The notes beneath the pieces were generated by a model. It had not been told where the DNA came from and made no database searches. It saw nothing but the letters and a program-made list of their open reading frames with translations. Shown here in pieces: positions 1 through 8,478 of a stretch of DNA of 64,000 nt. This DNA is from an uncultured Prevotellaceae bacterium (GTDB taxonomy: Bacteria > Bacteroidota > Bacteroidia > Bacteroidales > Bacteroidaceae). Both the position numbers and the translations under genes were made by a program. Each line of letters begins with the position of its first letter. Position 1 is the first letter of the stretch. The DNA is taken from contig CACYXD010000006.1 of the NCBI GenBank assembly GCA_902778255.1, positions 208,803-272,802 on the forward strand, written 5' to 3'.

Positions 1-60
1 ATGCGTGAGGAAATCGTGGTGCCGATGGTCGAGGTTAATGGGACTTGGCTGATGAAGTGA
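1..60 (+). CDS. Possible C-terminal end of a gene entering from the left
   Basis: The frame starting at base 1 is open for 19 codons and stops at 58-60. Its end, VPMVEVNGTWLMK, reads like the last strand of a secreted NTF2-like or DUF4878-like protein, but 19 codons without a stop prove little. It would overlap the 3' end of the convergent mlaF-like gene by 26 bp. The frame could equally be chance. I cannot see its start. Confidence 0.3.
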   Translation: MREEIVVPMVEVNGTWLMK

Positions 61-808
61 CTGCCTCGCGCATCTCTTTCAGCAGGTCGCTGGCGAAGAT
101 GAAGTCGGTGAGGCGCTTGTTAGTGCTGTTCATAATCTCCGACGAGACTCCCTGCCACTCCTTTTTACCTTCATAGATAAAGATGATGTTTTCACCAATA
201 CCCATCACGGAGTTCATGTCGTGGGTGTTGATGATAGTGGTCATATTAAATTCCTGCGTGATGCTATGAAGCAGATCGTCGATGACAAGCGATGTCTTCG
301 GGTCCAGTCCGGAGTTGGGCTCGTCGCAGAACAGGTATTTAGGATTCAGCGATATGGCACGGGCAATAGCCACGCGCTTCTGCATACCACCTGATATCTC
401 GCCAGGGAATTTGCTTTCGGCACCAACTAGATTGACACGGTCCAGACAGTACATGGCACGCTCCTTGCGCTCACGCAGGGTCATTGATGAGAACATATCC
501 AACGGGAACATTACGTTCTCAAGTACTGAAAGGGAGTCGAAAAGGGCTGCGCTTTGGAAAATCATCCCCATCTCACGGCGCATCATCACCTTCTCTTTCT
601 TCGACATCCTAACGAAGTCACGACCATCGTAGAGCACTTGTCCGCTGGTAGGCTCAAAGAGTCCCACAAGATTTTTCATCAGCACAGTCTTACCGCTGCC
701 GCTCTGTCCGATGATCAGGTTGGTTTTGCCATCCTCAAACACGGTATTGATACCTTTTAATACCTGTTTGTCTTCAAAACTCTTGTATAGGTCTTTTACT
801 TCAATCAT
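35..808 (-). CDS. mlaF: MlaF-like lipid-transport ABC ATPase
   Basis: This 257-residue ATP-binding protein should power an inner-membrane ABC complex that moves phospholipids between inner and outer membrane. Visible motifs are Walker A (GQSGSGKT, about residue 34), signature ISGGMQKR (about 138), Walker B LFCDEP (about 160) and the H-loop NTHD (about 195). The phrase NSGLDP after Walker B is typical of the Mla/Ttg2A branch. It overlaps the upstream permease gene by 4 bp (ATGA), so the two are translationally coupled. No mlaD-like substrate-binding gene starts in the 34 bases left before the window edge. Family assignment is good; the exact substrate is inferred. Confidence 0.9.
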   Translation of the reverse strand: MIEVKDLYKSFEDKQVLKGINTVFEDGKTNLIIGQSGSGKTVLMKNLVGLFEPTSGQVLYDGRDFVRMSKKEKVMMRREMGMIFQSAALFDSLSVLENVMFPLDMFSSMTLRERKERAMYCLDRVNLVGAESKFPGEISGGMQKRVAIARAISLNPKYLFCDEPNSGLDPKTSLVIDDLLHSITQEFNMTTIINTHDMNSVMGIGENIIFIYEGKKEWQGVSSEIMNSTNKRLTDFIFASDLLKEMREAVTSSAKSH

Positions 809-1551
809 GACAATAACTGCGTTAGGAAAATGTCTGAGAAAAGAATCAGCATACTCGATGAGACAACGGCATCCGTTGAAGCTTTACCCACATTGACACT
901 GCCACCTTCTACCGTATAGCCGAAAAAGGCGGGCACACTTGAAATAATGAAGGCAAAAAACTGACTTTTGATGATGCTCATCCATAGAAACCAAGGGATG
1001 AAGTTGTGTTGCAAGCCCAACGTCAGGTCGTCGGGGGGCATGATATGTCCAATATAGGCCGTACCGTAGGCACCTACGATACCCATGCCGCTTGAGAATA
1101 TCACGAGGACAGGCATGATGGTGAGCATTCCCAGTATCTTTGGAAGAATCAGATAACTGGCAGAGTTGACACCCATAATCTCCAGTGCGTCAATCTGCTG
1201 GGTAACACGCATAGTGCCTATCTCTGAGGCGATGTTGGAACCCACCTTACCGGCCAGTATCAGACACATGATACTACTTGAGAACTCCAGCAGCATAATC
1301 TCGCGAGTGGTGTAGCCTGCCACCCAGCGTGGCATCCAGGGACTCTCGATGTTCACTTTCATCTGAATACAGATTACCGCACCGATGAAGAACGAAATGA
1401 GCAGTACGATACCGATAGAGTCGATGCCCAACTGTGACATCTCCTTGACATATTGCTTCCAGAACATTCTCATGCGTTCAGGCACTGAGAATGTGCGTCC
1501 CATCAAGATGATGTAACGTCCGAAAGTGTCCAGTTTCTTCTGAATAACCAT
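805..1551 (-). CDS. mlaE: MlaE-family ABC permease
   Basis: This 248-residue integral membrane protein is the permease partner of the adjacent ATPase. The MlaE signature is seen in the central GKVGSNIASEIGTMRVTQQIDALEIMG stretch (residues about 100-127, quoted as two pieces: GKVGSNIASEIGTMRV and TQQIDALEIMG), followed by hydrophobic helices. Length matches the family, which is about 250 residues. It is the first gene of a minus-strand pair with the MlaF-like ATPase, sharing an ATGA overlap. A TACCTTTG -7 element lies about 22 bp upstream. Likely role: retrograde or anterograde phospholipid transport that keeps outer-membrane lipid asymmetry. Confidence 0.9.
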   Translation of the reverse strand: MVIQKKLDTFGRYIILMGRTFSVPERMRMFWKQYVKEMSQLGIDSIGIVLLISFFIGAVICIQMKVNIESPWMPRWVAGYTTREIMLLEFSSSIMCLILAGKVGSNIASEIGTMRVTQQIDALEIMGVNSASYLILPKILGMLTIMPVLVIFSSGMGIVGAYGTAYIGHIMPPDDLTLGLQHNFIPWFLWMSIIKSQFFAFIISSVPAFFGYTVEGGSVNVGKASTDAVVSSSMLILFSDIFLTQLLS

Positions 1552-1573
1552 GTCTTATCTCTTGTTTCCGCTA

Positions 1574-1581
1574 CAAAGGTA
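1574..1581 (-). promoter_or_regulatory. -7 element for mlaE-mlaF
   Basis: Read on the minus strand this is TACCTTTG, matching the Bacteroidetes TAnnTTTG box. The start codon of mlaE lies 22 nt downstream. No good TTTG element was found at the usual 19-21 bp upstream spacing, so this is a partial promoter match. Confidence 0.5.
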
Positions 1582-1618
1582 GTTATTTTGAAGCATTATA
1601 TGCTTAAAAAACAATCGT

Positions 1619-1655
1619 CTTTAACTCCCTTTAACTCCTTTAACTCCTATAACTC
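1619..1655. repeat. 9-bp tandem array (CTTTAACTC x4)
   Basis: Four copies of CTTTAACTC (the last is CTATAACTC) follow one another at 1619, 1629, 1638 and 1647, with one extra base after the first copy. The array lies between the divergent mlaE and lptB genes. It has no coding potential and no dyad symmetry. Confidence 0.85.
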
Positions 1656-1730
1656 CTAAAAAATATGTACCTCTGACCTTCGTCTAAGGTACTTCCGTTC
1701 GACAATAAAAGTAAAAAAATATTTTTTTTC

Positions 1731-1761
1731 TTTGTATTGTTCTCACTTATTCGTACCTTTG
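1731..1761 (+). promoter_or_regulatory. Promoter of lptB
   Basis: TTTG at 1731-1734 and TACCTTTG at 1754-1761 are separated by 19 bp, a full match to the Bacteroidetes -33/-7 promoter. Transcription should start around 1766-1768, only a few bases before the lptB ATG at 1771. This rules out the in-frame ATG at 1732, which lies inside the promoter. Confidence 0.8.
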
Positions 1762-1770
1762 TCCCCGATT

Positions 1771-2559
1771 ATGGCAGAAGAGAGTATTGTACTGAGGTCG
1801 GAAGGCCTTATCAAACGGTATGGCAAGCGTACAGTGGTCAGCGATGTGAGCTTTCACGTACGCCAGGGTGAGATAGTAGGACTGCTGGGACCGAACGGCG
1901 CTGGTAAGACCACGTCTTTCTATATGACTACCGGATTGGTGTTGCCCAATGGTGGCCATATCTATCTGGGCGACCAGGAGGTGACCGACTTTCCCGTCTA
2001 TAAGCGTGCCCGTGCCGGTATTGGCTATCTGGCTCAGGAACCAAGCGTCTTCCGTAAAATGTCTGTTGAGGACAATATCCTCTCGGTGCTTGAGATGACA
2101 GGTAAACCACGCGACTATCAGCTTGAAAAATTAGAGAGCCTGATTAGTGAGTTCCGTTTGAACAAGGTACGTAAGAACAAGGGTGACCAGCTCTCTGGTG
2201 GTGAGCGCCGTCGTTGTGAAATTGCCCGCTGTCTAGCCATTGAACCGAAGTTCATCATGCTTGACGAACCTTTTGCCGGTGTCGATCCTATTGCCGTTGA
2301 GGATATCCAGTTTATTGTGTGGAAGCTCAAGGACAGGAATATAGGAATTCTGATTACTGACCATAACGTGGAGGATACCCTCTGTATCACCGACCGCGCC
2401 TATCTGTTGTTCGAGGGCCGCATCCTGTTTCATGGCACCCCTGAAGAGCTGGCTGCCAACCAGATTGTGCGCAAGAACTACCTCACCGACTCCTTTGTGT
2501 TGCGTCAGAAAGACTTTCAGAAACTGGAAGAGGAGCGCATGAAGGAACGTGAAGAGTAG
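1771..2559 (+). CDS. lptB: LptB, LPS-export ABC ATPase
   Basis: This 262-residue cytoplasmic ATPase should drive extraction of LPS from the inner membrane by LptFG and its transfer along the Lpt bridge. Walker A GPNGAGKT (about residue 40), signature [13 protein letters not shown] (about 141), Walker [14 protein letters not shown] (about 160) and switch ITDHNVEDT are all present. DEPFAGVDP is characteristic of LptB. The start at 1771 gives MAEESIVLR, the right N-terminus for the family, and lies only 9 nt after the -7 box, so the mRNA is probably leaderless. It is transcribed away from the Mla-like genes. Confidence 0.93.
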   Translation: MAEESIVLRSEGLIKRYGKRTVVSDVSFHVRQGEIVGLLGPNGAGKTTSFYMTTGLVLPNGGHIYLGDQEVTDFPVYKRARAGIGYLAQEPSVFRKMSVEDNILSVLEMTGKPRDYQLEKLESLISEFRLNKVRKNKGDQLSGGERRRCEIARCLAIEPKFIMLDEPFAGVDPIAVEDIQFIVWKLKDRNIGILITDHNVEDTLCITDRAYLLFEGRILFHGTPEELAANQIVRKNYLTDSFVLRQKDFQKLEEERMKEREE

Positions 2560-2632
2560 TTCGTGGCGATGTCCCGCATCTTTTCCGTGCGTTAAAAAAT
2601 CGTAATTGTGTCGTTTTTACGCCAATTATGAG

Positions 2633-2640
2633 TAATTTTG
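2633..2640 (+). promoter_or_regulatory. -7 element for tig
   Basis: TAATTTTG matches the TAnnTTTG box and lies 44 bp before the trigger-factor ATG. A TTG at 2606-2608 is 24 bp upstream, longer than the usual spacing, so the upstream half is uncertain. Confidence 0.55.
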
Positions 2641-2684
2641 CACGCTCAAAACTGAATAATTATATAAATAAGGTATAAAAAGAG

Positions 2685-4040
2685 ATGAACATTAAGTTTG
2701 AAAGTGCCGATAAGATCAATGGCGTGATGACCATCAGCATTGAGCAGGCAGACTATCAGGAAGCAGTTGACAAGCAGTTGAAAAACTACCGTAAGAAGGC
2801 TCAGGTGCCCGGTTTCCGTCCTGGCATGGTGCCCATGGGACTCATCAAGAAGCAGTATGGTACTGCTGTGAAGGCCGATGAGGTGAACCGTATCCTGGGC
2901 GAGAAGCTCTACGAGTATGTACGCGAGAATAAGATTCAGATGCTGGGCGAGCCCCTTCCCAACGAGAGCCAGAAGCCTCAGGACCTGGCTGGTGACGGTC
3001 CCTTCGAATTCGTTTTCGACATCGCCGTTGCTCCCGAGTTCAAGGCTGAACTGACCAATAAGGATAAGATCGATTTCTATGCCATTAAGGTTGACGATAA
3101 GCTGATTGACGATCAGGTGAAGATGTACGCTTCTCAGGCTGGCGAGTTCGTTGAGGCCAAGGAGTGGAGCGGCAACGACACCCTGAAGGGCGACCTCCGT
3201 CAGTTGGACGAGAAGGGTAACACCCTCGAGGGTGGTATCACCGTTGAGGGCGGCATGATCATGCCTTCATACGTCAAGGGTGAGGACGAGAAGAAGAAGT
3301 TCGACGGCGCTAAGCTGGGCGACATCATCACCTTCAACCCCAAGAAGGCTTATCCCGATAACGACGCTGAGGTGGCTGCCCTGCTGAAGACCGACAAGGA
3401 GGCTATCAAAGATCTGACCTCTGACTTCAGTTTCCAGATCACCGAGATCCGTCACTTCCAGCCCGCCGCCGTTGACGCTAAGCTCTTCGAGAAGGTATTT
3501 GGCGAGGGTGTAAAGGATGAGGCCGACTTCCGTCAGCGCATCGCCGACAGCCTGAAGGCCCAGTTGGTGCTGAACAGCGACTTCAAGTTCCTGCGCGACG
3601 TGCGTGCATACGTAGAGAAGAAGGTGGGTGACCTGCAGTTCCCCGAGGCTCTGCTGAAGCGTGTGATGCTCAACAACAATAAGGAGAAGGGTGAGGAGTT
3701 CGTTGAGAAGAACTTCAAGGCTTCTATCGACGAGTTGAAGTGGCACCTCATCAAGGAGCAGCTCGTTGCCGCTACCCAGATCAAGGTTGAGGATGCCGAC
3801 CTGAAGGCTGTGGCCAAGGATGCTATGCGTGCCCAGTTCGCTCAGTATGGCATGACCAACATCCCCGAGGATGTGCTCGAAAACTATGCTGAGGAGCAGT
3901 TGAAGAAGCGCGAGAATCTCGACAACTTCGTTGACCGTGCCGTTGACGTGAAGTTGACCGAGGCCCTGAAGGGTATCGTGAAGTTGAACGAGAAAGAGGT
4001 AACTCTCGACGAGTTCAACAAGATGATGCAGGAAGCATAA
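2685..4040 (+). CDS. tig: Trigger factor
   Basis: This 451-residue ribosome-associated chaperone has the three-part layout of trigger factor. The N-terminal ribosome-binding domain (about 1-130) contains a variant of the signature loop (VPGFRPGMVPMGLIKKQYG, residues about 42-60). A weak FKBP-type middle domain covers about 150-240, and a long helical C-terminal arm is rich in K and E. Middle domains in Bacteroidales often lack the isomerase active-site residues, and here too the FKBP similarity is faint. It precedes clpP-clpX, the usual neighbours of tig, but has its own promoter and terminator. Confidence 0.93.
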   Translation: MNIKFESADKINGVMTISIEQADYQEAVDKQLKNYRKKAQVPGFRPGMVPMGLIKKQYGTAVKADEVNRILGEKLYEYVRENKIQMLGEPLPNESQKPQDLAGDGPFEFVFDIAVAPEFKAELTNKDKIDFYAIKVDDKLIDDQVKMYASQAGEFVEAKEWSGNDTLKGDLRQLDEKGNTLEGGITVEGGMIMPSYVKGEDEKKKFDGAKLGDIITFNPKKAYPDNDAEVAALLKTDKEAIKDLTSDFSFQITEIRHFQPAAVDAKLFEKVFGEGVKDEADFRQRIADSLKAQLVLNSDFKFLRDVRAYVEKKVGDLQFPEALLKRVMLNNNKEKGEEFVEKNFKASIDELKWHLIKEQLVAATQIKVEDADLKAVAKDAMRAQFAQYGMTNIPEDVLENYAEEQLKKRENLDNFVDRAVDVKLTEALKGIVKLNEKEVTLDEFNKMMQEA

Positions 4041-4063
4041 TTATAATTCTTTAACCAAAAAAT

Positions 4064-4097
4064 AAAGTCGGGATGCTTTGCGTCTCGACTTTTTTTT
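4064..4097 (+). terminator. Intrinsic terminator of tig
   Basis: AAAGTCGGG (4064-4072) pairs with CTCGACTTT (4084-4092), with one G-U pair and an 11-nt loop. A run of T continues to 4097. The loop carries the TTTG used as the -33 element of the clpP promoter, so terminator and promoter overlap. Confidence 0.8.
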
Positions 4098-4106
4098 GTA
4101 ATTTTG
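4077..4106 (+). promoter_or_regulatory. Promoter of clpP
   Basis: TTTG at 4077-4080 and TAATTTTG at 4099-4106 are 18 bp apart. The upstream element lies in the loop of the tig terminator hairpin. The clpP ATG follows 32 bp later. Confidence 0.7.
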
Positions 4107-4138
4107 TATTTAGAAAACACGTAAGAAAGGAAATAACT

Positions 4139-4801
4139 ATGAATGATTTCAGAAAATTTGCGACTCAGCATCTGGGTGTAAACGGCTTAGTGCTCGACGA
4201 TGTGATGAAGACCCAGGCGCAGTATATGAACCCCTATATCCTAGAGGAACGCCAGTTGAACGTCACCCAGATGGATGTCTTTTCTCGTCTGATGATGGAT
4301 CGCGTCATCTTCCTTGGTACTGAGGTCAACGACTATACTGCCAATGTGCTGCAGGCGCAGCTGCTCTATCTCGATGCCAATGATCCTGGTAAGGACATCA
4401 ACCTCTATATCAACTCGCCTGGTGGTAGCGTCTATGCCGGACTGGGCATCTATGACACCATGCAGTTCATCTCATGCGACGTGGCTACCATCTGTACAGG
4501 TATTGCAGCTTCTATGGCTGCCGTATTGCTGGTATCAGGTCAGGAGGGTAAGCGCTCTGCTCTGCCCCATAGCCGTGTGATGATCCACCAGCCATTGGGT
4601 GGCGTGCAGGGTCAGGCCTCAGATATCGAGATTGAGGCTCGTGAGATCCAGAAGTTGAAGAAGGAACTCTATACCATTATTGCCAGTCATTCACATACCG
4701 ACTATGAGAAGGTGTGGAACGACTCTGACCGCAACTACTGGATGACGGCCGAGGAGGCTCGCGAATATGGTATGATTGACCAGGTGTTGACGAGGAAATA
4801 A
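4139..4801 (+). CDS. clpP: ClpP protease subunit
   Basis: This is the 220-residue serine protease subunit that forms the degradation chamber used with ClpX. The nucleophile lies in TGIAASMAAVLL (Ser about 120), the His in RVMIHQPLGG (about 145), and the Asp is probably in DSDRNYWM near the C-terminus. The start at 4139 (MNDFRKFATQHLG) was chosen over an in-frame ATG at 4073, which lies inside the tig terminator and upstream of the promoter. clpX follows after a 35-bp heptamer array and recQ follows clpX, so clpP probably heads a three-gene operon. Confidence 0.95.
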   Translation: MNDFRKFATQHLGVNGLVLDDVMKTQAQYMNPYILEERQLNVTQMDVFSRLMMDRVIFLGTEVNDYTANVLQAQLLYLDANDPGKDINLYINSPGGSVYAGLGIYDTMQFISCDVATICTGIAASMAAVLLVSGQEGKRSALPHSRVMIHQPLGGVQGQASDIEIEAREIQKLKKELYTIIASHSHTDYEKVWNDSDRNYWMTAEEAREYGMIDQVLTRK

Positions 4802-4835
4802 TTAAGAGTTAAGAATTAAGAGTTAAGAGTGAAGA
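4801..4835 (+). repeat. Heptamer array joining clpP and clpX
   Basis: Five consecutive 7-bp units read ATTAAGA, GTTAAGA, ATTAAGA, GTTAAGA, GTGAAGA. The first base belongs to the clpP stop codon, and the last unit contains the GTG start codon of clpX. The array fills the whole intergenic gap. Confidence 0.9.
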
Positions 4836-6058
4836 AAGGATGTAATTTTTGTGGCCGTTCGGAACGTGAGGTGCGTTTGCTCATCACGGGTGTCAACGGC
4901 TATATATGTGAAGACTGCGCCCGACAGGCCTACCAGATTGTGAAGGAGTCGGGCCTTGATGCTGAGAAGAACGAGGCTGAGGCTCCTACTGCCAAGAAAA
5001 AGGTGCCCAAACCCCGTGAGATTAAGGAGTATCTGGACCAGTATGTCATTGGACAGGACGATGCCAAGCGTTTCCTCTCCGTTGCCGTCTATAACCACTA
5101 TAAGCGTCTGCAGCAGAAGAAGGACGACAAGGACGGTGTGGAGATTGAGAAGTCGAACATCATCATGGTGGGTTCTACGGGAACGGGAAAGACCCTTTTG
5201 GCCCGTACCATTGCTAAACTGCTCGACGTACCCTTCACCATTGTCGATGCCACCGTGTTTACCGAGGCCGGCTATGTAGGCGAAGACGTGGAGAGTATCC
5301 TCACCCGTCTGCTCCAGGTGGCCGACTATAAGGTGGATGCTGCCCAGCGCGGCATCGTGTTCATCGACGAGATTGACAAGATAGCCCGCAAAGCCGACAA
5401 CCCCTCTATCACCCGCGACGTGAGCGGCGAGGGCGTGCAGCAGGGCTTGCTGAAACTGCTTGAGGGCACGGTGGTCAATGTGCCGCCACAGGGAGGACGT
5501 AAGCACCCCGACCAGGAGTATATCCATGTGGATACACGAAATATCCTGTTTATCTGCGGTGGTGCCTTCGATGGTATCGAGCGTAAGATTGCCCAGCGTC
5601 TCAACACCCATACCGTGGGTTATAACTCTGTGCAGAACGTGCGTAAGATCGATAAGGACGACCTGATGAAATATGTACAGCCGCAAGACCTGAAGTCGTT
5701 CGGTCTGATTCCCGAGATTATCGGTCGTCTGCCTGTTCTGACCTACCTGAACCCCTTGGATCGTGCCGCCTTGGAGCGTATCCTCACGGAGCCCAAGAAC
5801 TCTATCGTCAAGCAGTATATCAAACTGTTTAAGATGGACGGCGTTGACCTGGAGTTTACCCCCGAGGCCATGCGCTATATCGTGGATAAGGCCGTGGAGT
5901 ATAAGCTGGGTGCCCGCGGACTGCGTTCCATTGTCGAGAGCGTGATGATGGATGCGATGTTTGAGGTGCCCTCGCAGAAAGTGAAGAAATTTGAAGTTAC
6001 GGAAGCATATGCCAAGGAGCAGCTCGAGAAGAGTGCTGCATTGGCGGCAATGAGCTAA
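4829..6058 (+). CDS. clpX: ClpX, ATPase subunit of the ClpXP protease
   Basis: This 409-residue AAA+ unfoldase feeds substrates to ClpP. The N-terminal zinc domain has CNFC (about 5-8) and CEDC (about 27-30). Walker A is GSTGTGKT, the pore loop is GYVG, Walker B is [10 protein letters not shown] and the RKH loop is present. The start is GTG at 4829; no ATG in frame gives an intact zinc domain. The ClpP-docking loop, normally IGF, reads VGY here (THTVGYNS). It lies downstream of clpP and 20 bp before recQ. Confidence 0.95.
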   Translation: MKKGCNFCGRSEREVRLLITGVNGYICEDCARQAYQIVKESGLDAEKNEAEAPTAKKKVPKPREIKEYLDQYVIGQDDAKRFLSVAVYNHYKRLQQKKDDKDGVEIEKSNIIMVGSTGTGKTLLARTIAKLLDVPFTIVDATVFTEAGYVGEDVESILTRLLQVADYKVDAAQRGIVFIDEIDKIARKADNPSITRDVSGEGVQQGLLKLLEGTVVNVPPQGGRKHPDQEYIHVDTRNILFICGGAFDGIERKIAQRLNTHTVGYNSVQNVRKIDKDDLMKYVQPQDLKSFGLIPEIIGRLPVLTYLNPLDRAALERILTEPKNSIVKQYIKLFKMDGVDLEFTPEAMRYIVDKAVEYKLGARGLRSIVESVMMDAMFEVPSQKVKKFEVTEAYAKEQLEKSAALAAMS

Positions 6059-6078
6059 ATCCTGAATGACAATAGCCT

Positions 6079-8265
6079 ATGACAAGTGATAAGAGTTATC
6101 TGCTGGAAGCGTTGAAACGCTACTTTGGCTTCGATTCTTTCAAGGGAGATCAGGAAGCCATCATACGCAATGTCCTCGATGGTAACGACACCTTCGTGCT
6201 CATGCCTACAGGTGGCGGCAAGTCGCTGTGTTATCAGCTGCCGTCGCTATTGATGGACGGGGTGGCTATTGTCATATCCCCCCTCATCGCCTTGATGAAG
6301 AACCAGGTGGACTTTATCACCCATCTCAGCGAGCATGAAGGTACGGCCCATTTTCTGAACTCTTCGCTCAACAAGACGGCTACCGATCTGGTGAAGAAAG
6401 ATATCCGTGAAGGACGTACGAAGTTGCTCTATGTAGCCCCTGAGTCGCTGACGAAAGAAGAGAATGTGGAGTTTCTCAAGACGGTGAAGATCTCGTTCTA
6501 TGCCATCGACGAGGCCCATTGTATCTCGGAGTGGGGACATGACTTCCGTCCTGAGTATCGCCGCATCCGTCCGATTATCAACGAGATAGGCAATGCACCT
6601 GTCATCGCCCTGACGGCCACAGCCACCGATAAGGTGCGCTCCGATATCAAGAAGAGTCTGGGCATTGTTGATGCCAAGGAGTTTAAGAGCTCGTTCAACC
6701 GTCCCAACCTCTATTACGAGGTACGTCCCAAGACCAAGGAGATTGACAAGGATATCGTGCGCTTTATCAAGCAGCATCCAGGCAAGAGCGGCATCATCTA
6801 TTGCCTGTCGCGCAAGAAGGTGGAGGACTTGGCCGAGGTGCTTCGTGCTAATGATATCAAGGCAGCTGCCTATCATGCCGGTCTTGACAGCGCTACCCGC
6901 TCGAAGACGCAGGACGACTTCCTTATGGAGACTATCGATGTCATCGTTGCCACCATCGCCTTTGGTATGGGTATCGACAAGCCCGACGTGCGTTTCGTGA
7001 TCCATTACGACATACCTAAGTCGCTCGAAGGCTATTATCAGGAGACCGGTCGTGCCGGTCGTGATGGTGGTGAGGGCATCTGTCTGGCTTTCTATAGTCA
7101 TAAGGATCTTGCGAAACTGGATAAGTTTATGGAGGGGAAGCCTGTGGCTGAGCAGGACATTGGCCGCCAGCTCCTGCAGGAGACGGCAGCCTATGCTGAG
7201 ACCTCCGTCTGTCGTCGTAAGATGCTGCTTCATTATTTTGGTGAGGCATACGACAAGGACAACTGTGGCAACTGCGACAACTGTCTGCATCCTGGCACAA
7301 GGATTGATGCCCAGAAACAGTTGGTCATCGTGCTTCAGGCCATCCTGGCTATCAAGGAGAACTTCCGTTCCGACTATGTTATCGACTTCATTATGGGTCG
7401 CGACACCAACGAGATAGTGGCTCATAAGCATCAGAACCTCGACGAGTTCGGTGCTGGCGAGGATGAGGACGAGAAGATATGGAATCCCGTCATCCGTCAG
7501 GCGCTCATCGCGGGCTATCTGAAGAAGGAGGTCGAGAACTACGGACTGCTCAAGGTGACCAGTGCCGGAAAGAAGTTTATCAAGCATCCCACCACTTTCA
7601 TGGTGGTTGAAGACCATGAGTTCAGCGATGACGAGGAACCGACTGTTCCTGAAGGAGGCACCAGCGCCTTGGATCCCACACTCTCGGCTATGCTCCACGA
7701 CCTGCGCAAGAAATGGTCGCGCAAGCTGGAGCGTCCGCCTTACGTCATCTTCCAAGATGTGTCGCTCGAGCAGATGGCCACCGACTATCCTATCACCCTT
7801 GAGGAGTTGAAGAATATCCAGGGCGTGGGCGACGGCAAGACCCGTCAGCCGTATGCGAAGGAGTTTGTGGAACTCATCAAGCGCTACTGCGAGGAGAACG
7901 AGATAGAGCGGCAGTCGGACTTCCGCGTGCGTACCAAGCCCAAGGACTCCATGCGCAAGCTGAAGATCCTGCAGAATATAGACCGTCGCATCGCCCTTGA
8001 CGATATTGCCAATGCCCTTGGCATCGATTTCGAGGAAATGCTCGATGAACTGGAGGGTATCGTGCTCTATAGCGGCAACAAGATTAATATCGACTATTTC
8101 CTCGAAGAGATCATGGATCCCGACGACGTGAGCGATATCTGCGACTATTTCGCCAGTAAGGAAACCGACGATATCCAGGCAGCCTTCGAGGAGTTTTCTC
8201 CCGATTTCTCTGAGGACGAGATACGCCTTGTTCGTATCAAGTTCATCAGCGATATGGCCAACTAA
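6079..8265 (+). CDS. recQ: RecQ DNA helicase
   Basis: This 728-residue ATP-dependent 3'-5' helicase acts in recombination and replication-fork repair. Helicase motifs are PTGGGKSLCYQLP (about 44), DEAHCISEWGHDFRPEY (about 142) and QETGRAGRDG (about 328). The zinc-binding RQC region includes CRRKMLLHYFGE and CGNCDNC (about 377-405). An HRDC-like domain (about 540-615) contains the GVGDGKTRQPYAKEF hairpin. About 100 further residues, acidic and helical, extend the C-terminus. It is probably co-transcribed with clpX and followed by two hairpins. Confidence 0.94.
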   Translation: MTSDKSYLLEALKRYFGFDSFKGDQEAIIRNVLDGNDTFVLMPTGGGKSLCYQLPSLLMDGVAIVISPLIALMKNQVDFITHLSEHEGTAHFLNSSLNKTATDLVKKDIREGRTKLLYVAPESLTKEENVEFLKTVKISFYAIDEAHCISEWGHDFRPEYRRIRPIINEIGNAPVIALTATATDKVRSDIKKSLGIVDAKEFKSSFNRPNLYYEVRPKTKEIDKDIVRFIKQHPGKSGIIYCLSRKKVEDLAEVLRANDIKAAAYHAGLDSATRSKTQDDFLMETIDVIVATIAFGMGIDKPDVRFVIHYDIPKSLEGYYQETGRAGRDGGEGICLAFYSHKDLAKLDKFMEGKPVAEQDIGRQLLQETAAYAETSVCRRKMLLHYFGEAYDKDNCGNCDNCLHPGTRIDAQKQLVIVLQAILAIKENFRSDYVIDFIMGRDTNEIVAHKHQNLDEFGAGEDEDEKIWNPVIRQALIAGYLKKEVENYGLLKVTSAGKKFIKHPTTFMVVEDHEFSDDEEPTVPEGGTSALDPTLSAMLHDLRKKWSRKLERPPYVIFQDVSLEQMATDYPITLEELKNIQGVGDGKTRQPYAKEFVELIKRYCEENEIERQSDFRVRTKPKDSMRKLKILQNIDRRIALDDIANALGIDFEEMLDELEGIVLYSGNKINIDYFLEEIMDPDDVSDICDYFASKETDDIQAAFEEFSPDFSEDEIRLVRIKFISDMAN

Positions 8266-8274
8266 ACCTACTTA

Positions 8275-8308
8275 ATTGCCCTGCAAGCTAATGTGTTTGC
8301 GGGGCAAT
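8275..8308 (+). terminator. Hairpin after recQ
   Basis: A 12-bp stem (8275-8286 with 8297-8308, one G-U pair) encloses a 10-nt loop 10 bp after the recQ stop codon. The following bases are only moderately T-rich, so termination may be weak or completed by the next hairpin. Confidence 0.6.
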
Positions 8309-8358
8309 CTCATTTACTTTAAAATCACTTAACGGATAAGAATCTTGCAGGAAGCAAT

Positions 8359-8386
8359 TTATTCCTAACGTGGGAATAATTTTTTT
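8359..8386 (+). terminator. Intrinsic terminator downstream of recQ
   Basis: TTATTCCT (8359-8366) pairs with GGGAATAA (8372-8379) around a 5-nt loop and is followed by seven T residues (8380-8386). This is a classic rho-independent terminator separating recQ from the next transcription unit. Confidence 0.75.
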
Positions 8387-8444
8387 GCCGGTGGCTTCGT
8401 CACGTCAATTGTCGAGCTGTCAGATAAAGAAAAATGGAAAAATA

Positions 8445-8476
8445 TTTGGTTAATTCGGGAGAACTTTTTATCTTTG
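8445..8476 (+). promoter_or_regulatory. Promoter of the secreted-protein cassette
   Basis: TTTG at 8445-8448 and TATCTTTG at 8469-8476 are exactly 20 bp apart, a full Bacteroidetes promoter. The predicted transcript begins near 8482 and therefore has an untranslated leader of about 320 nt before the ATG at 8806. Confidence 0.8.
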
Positions 8477-8478
8477 CA

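Noticed and set aside
1732..1770. Upstream ATG for lptB
   Set aside because: It lies inside the -33/-7 promoter, so it cannot be transcribed from it. The start at 1771 matches the family N-terminus.
3267..3746. Long antisense frame within tig
   Set aside because: It has a Leu/Val-rich composition typical of reverse-strand reading of Lys/Glu-rich codons and no independent support.
6247..7755. 502-codon open frame antisense to recQ
   Set aside because: It mirrors the recQ codons in the opposite strand, has no promoter or recognisable protein features, and recQ is clearly real.
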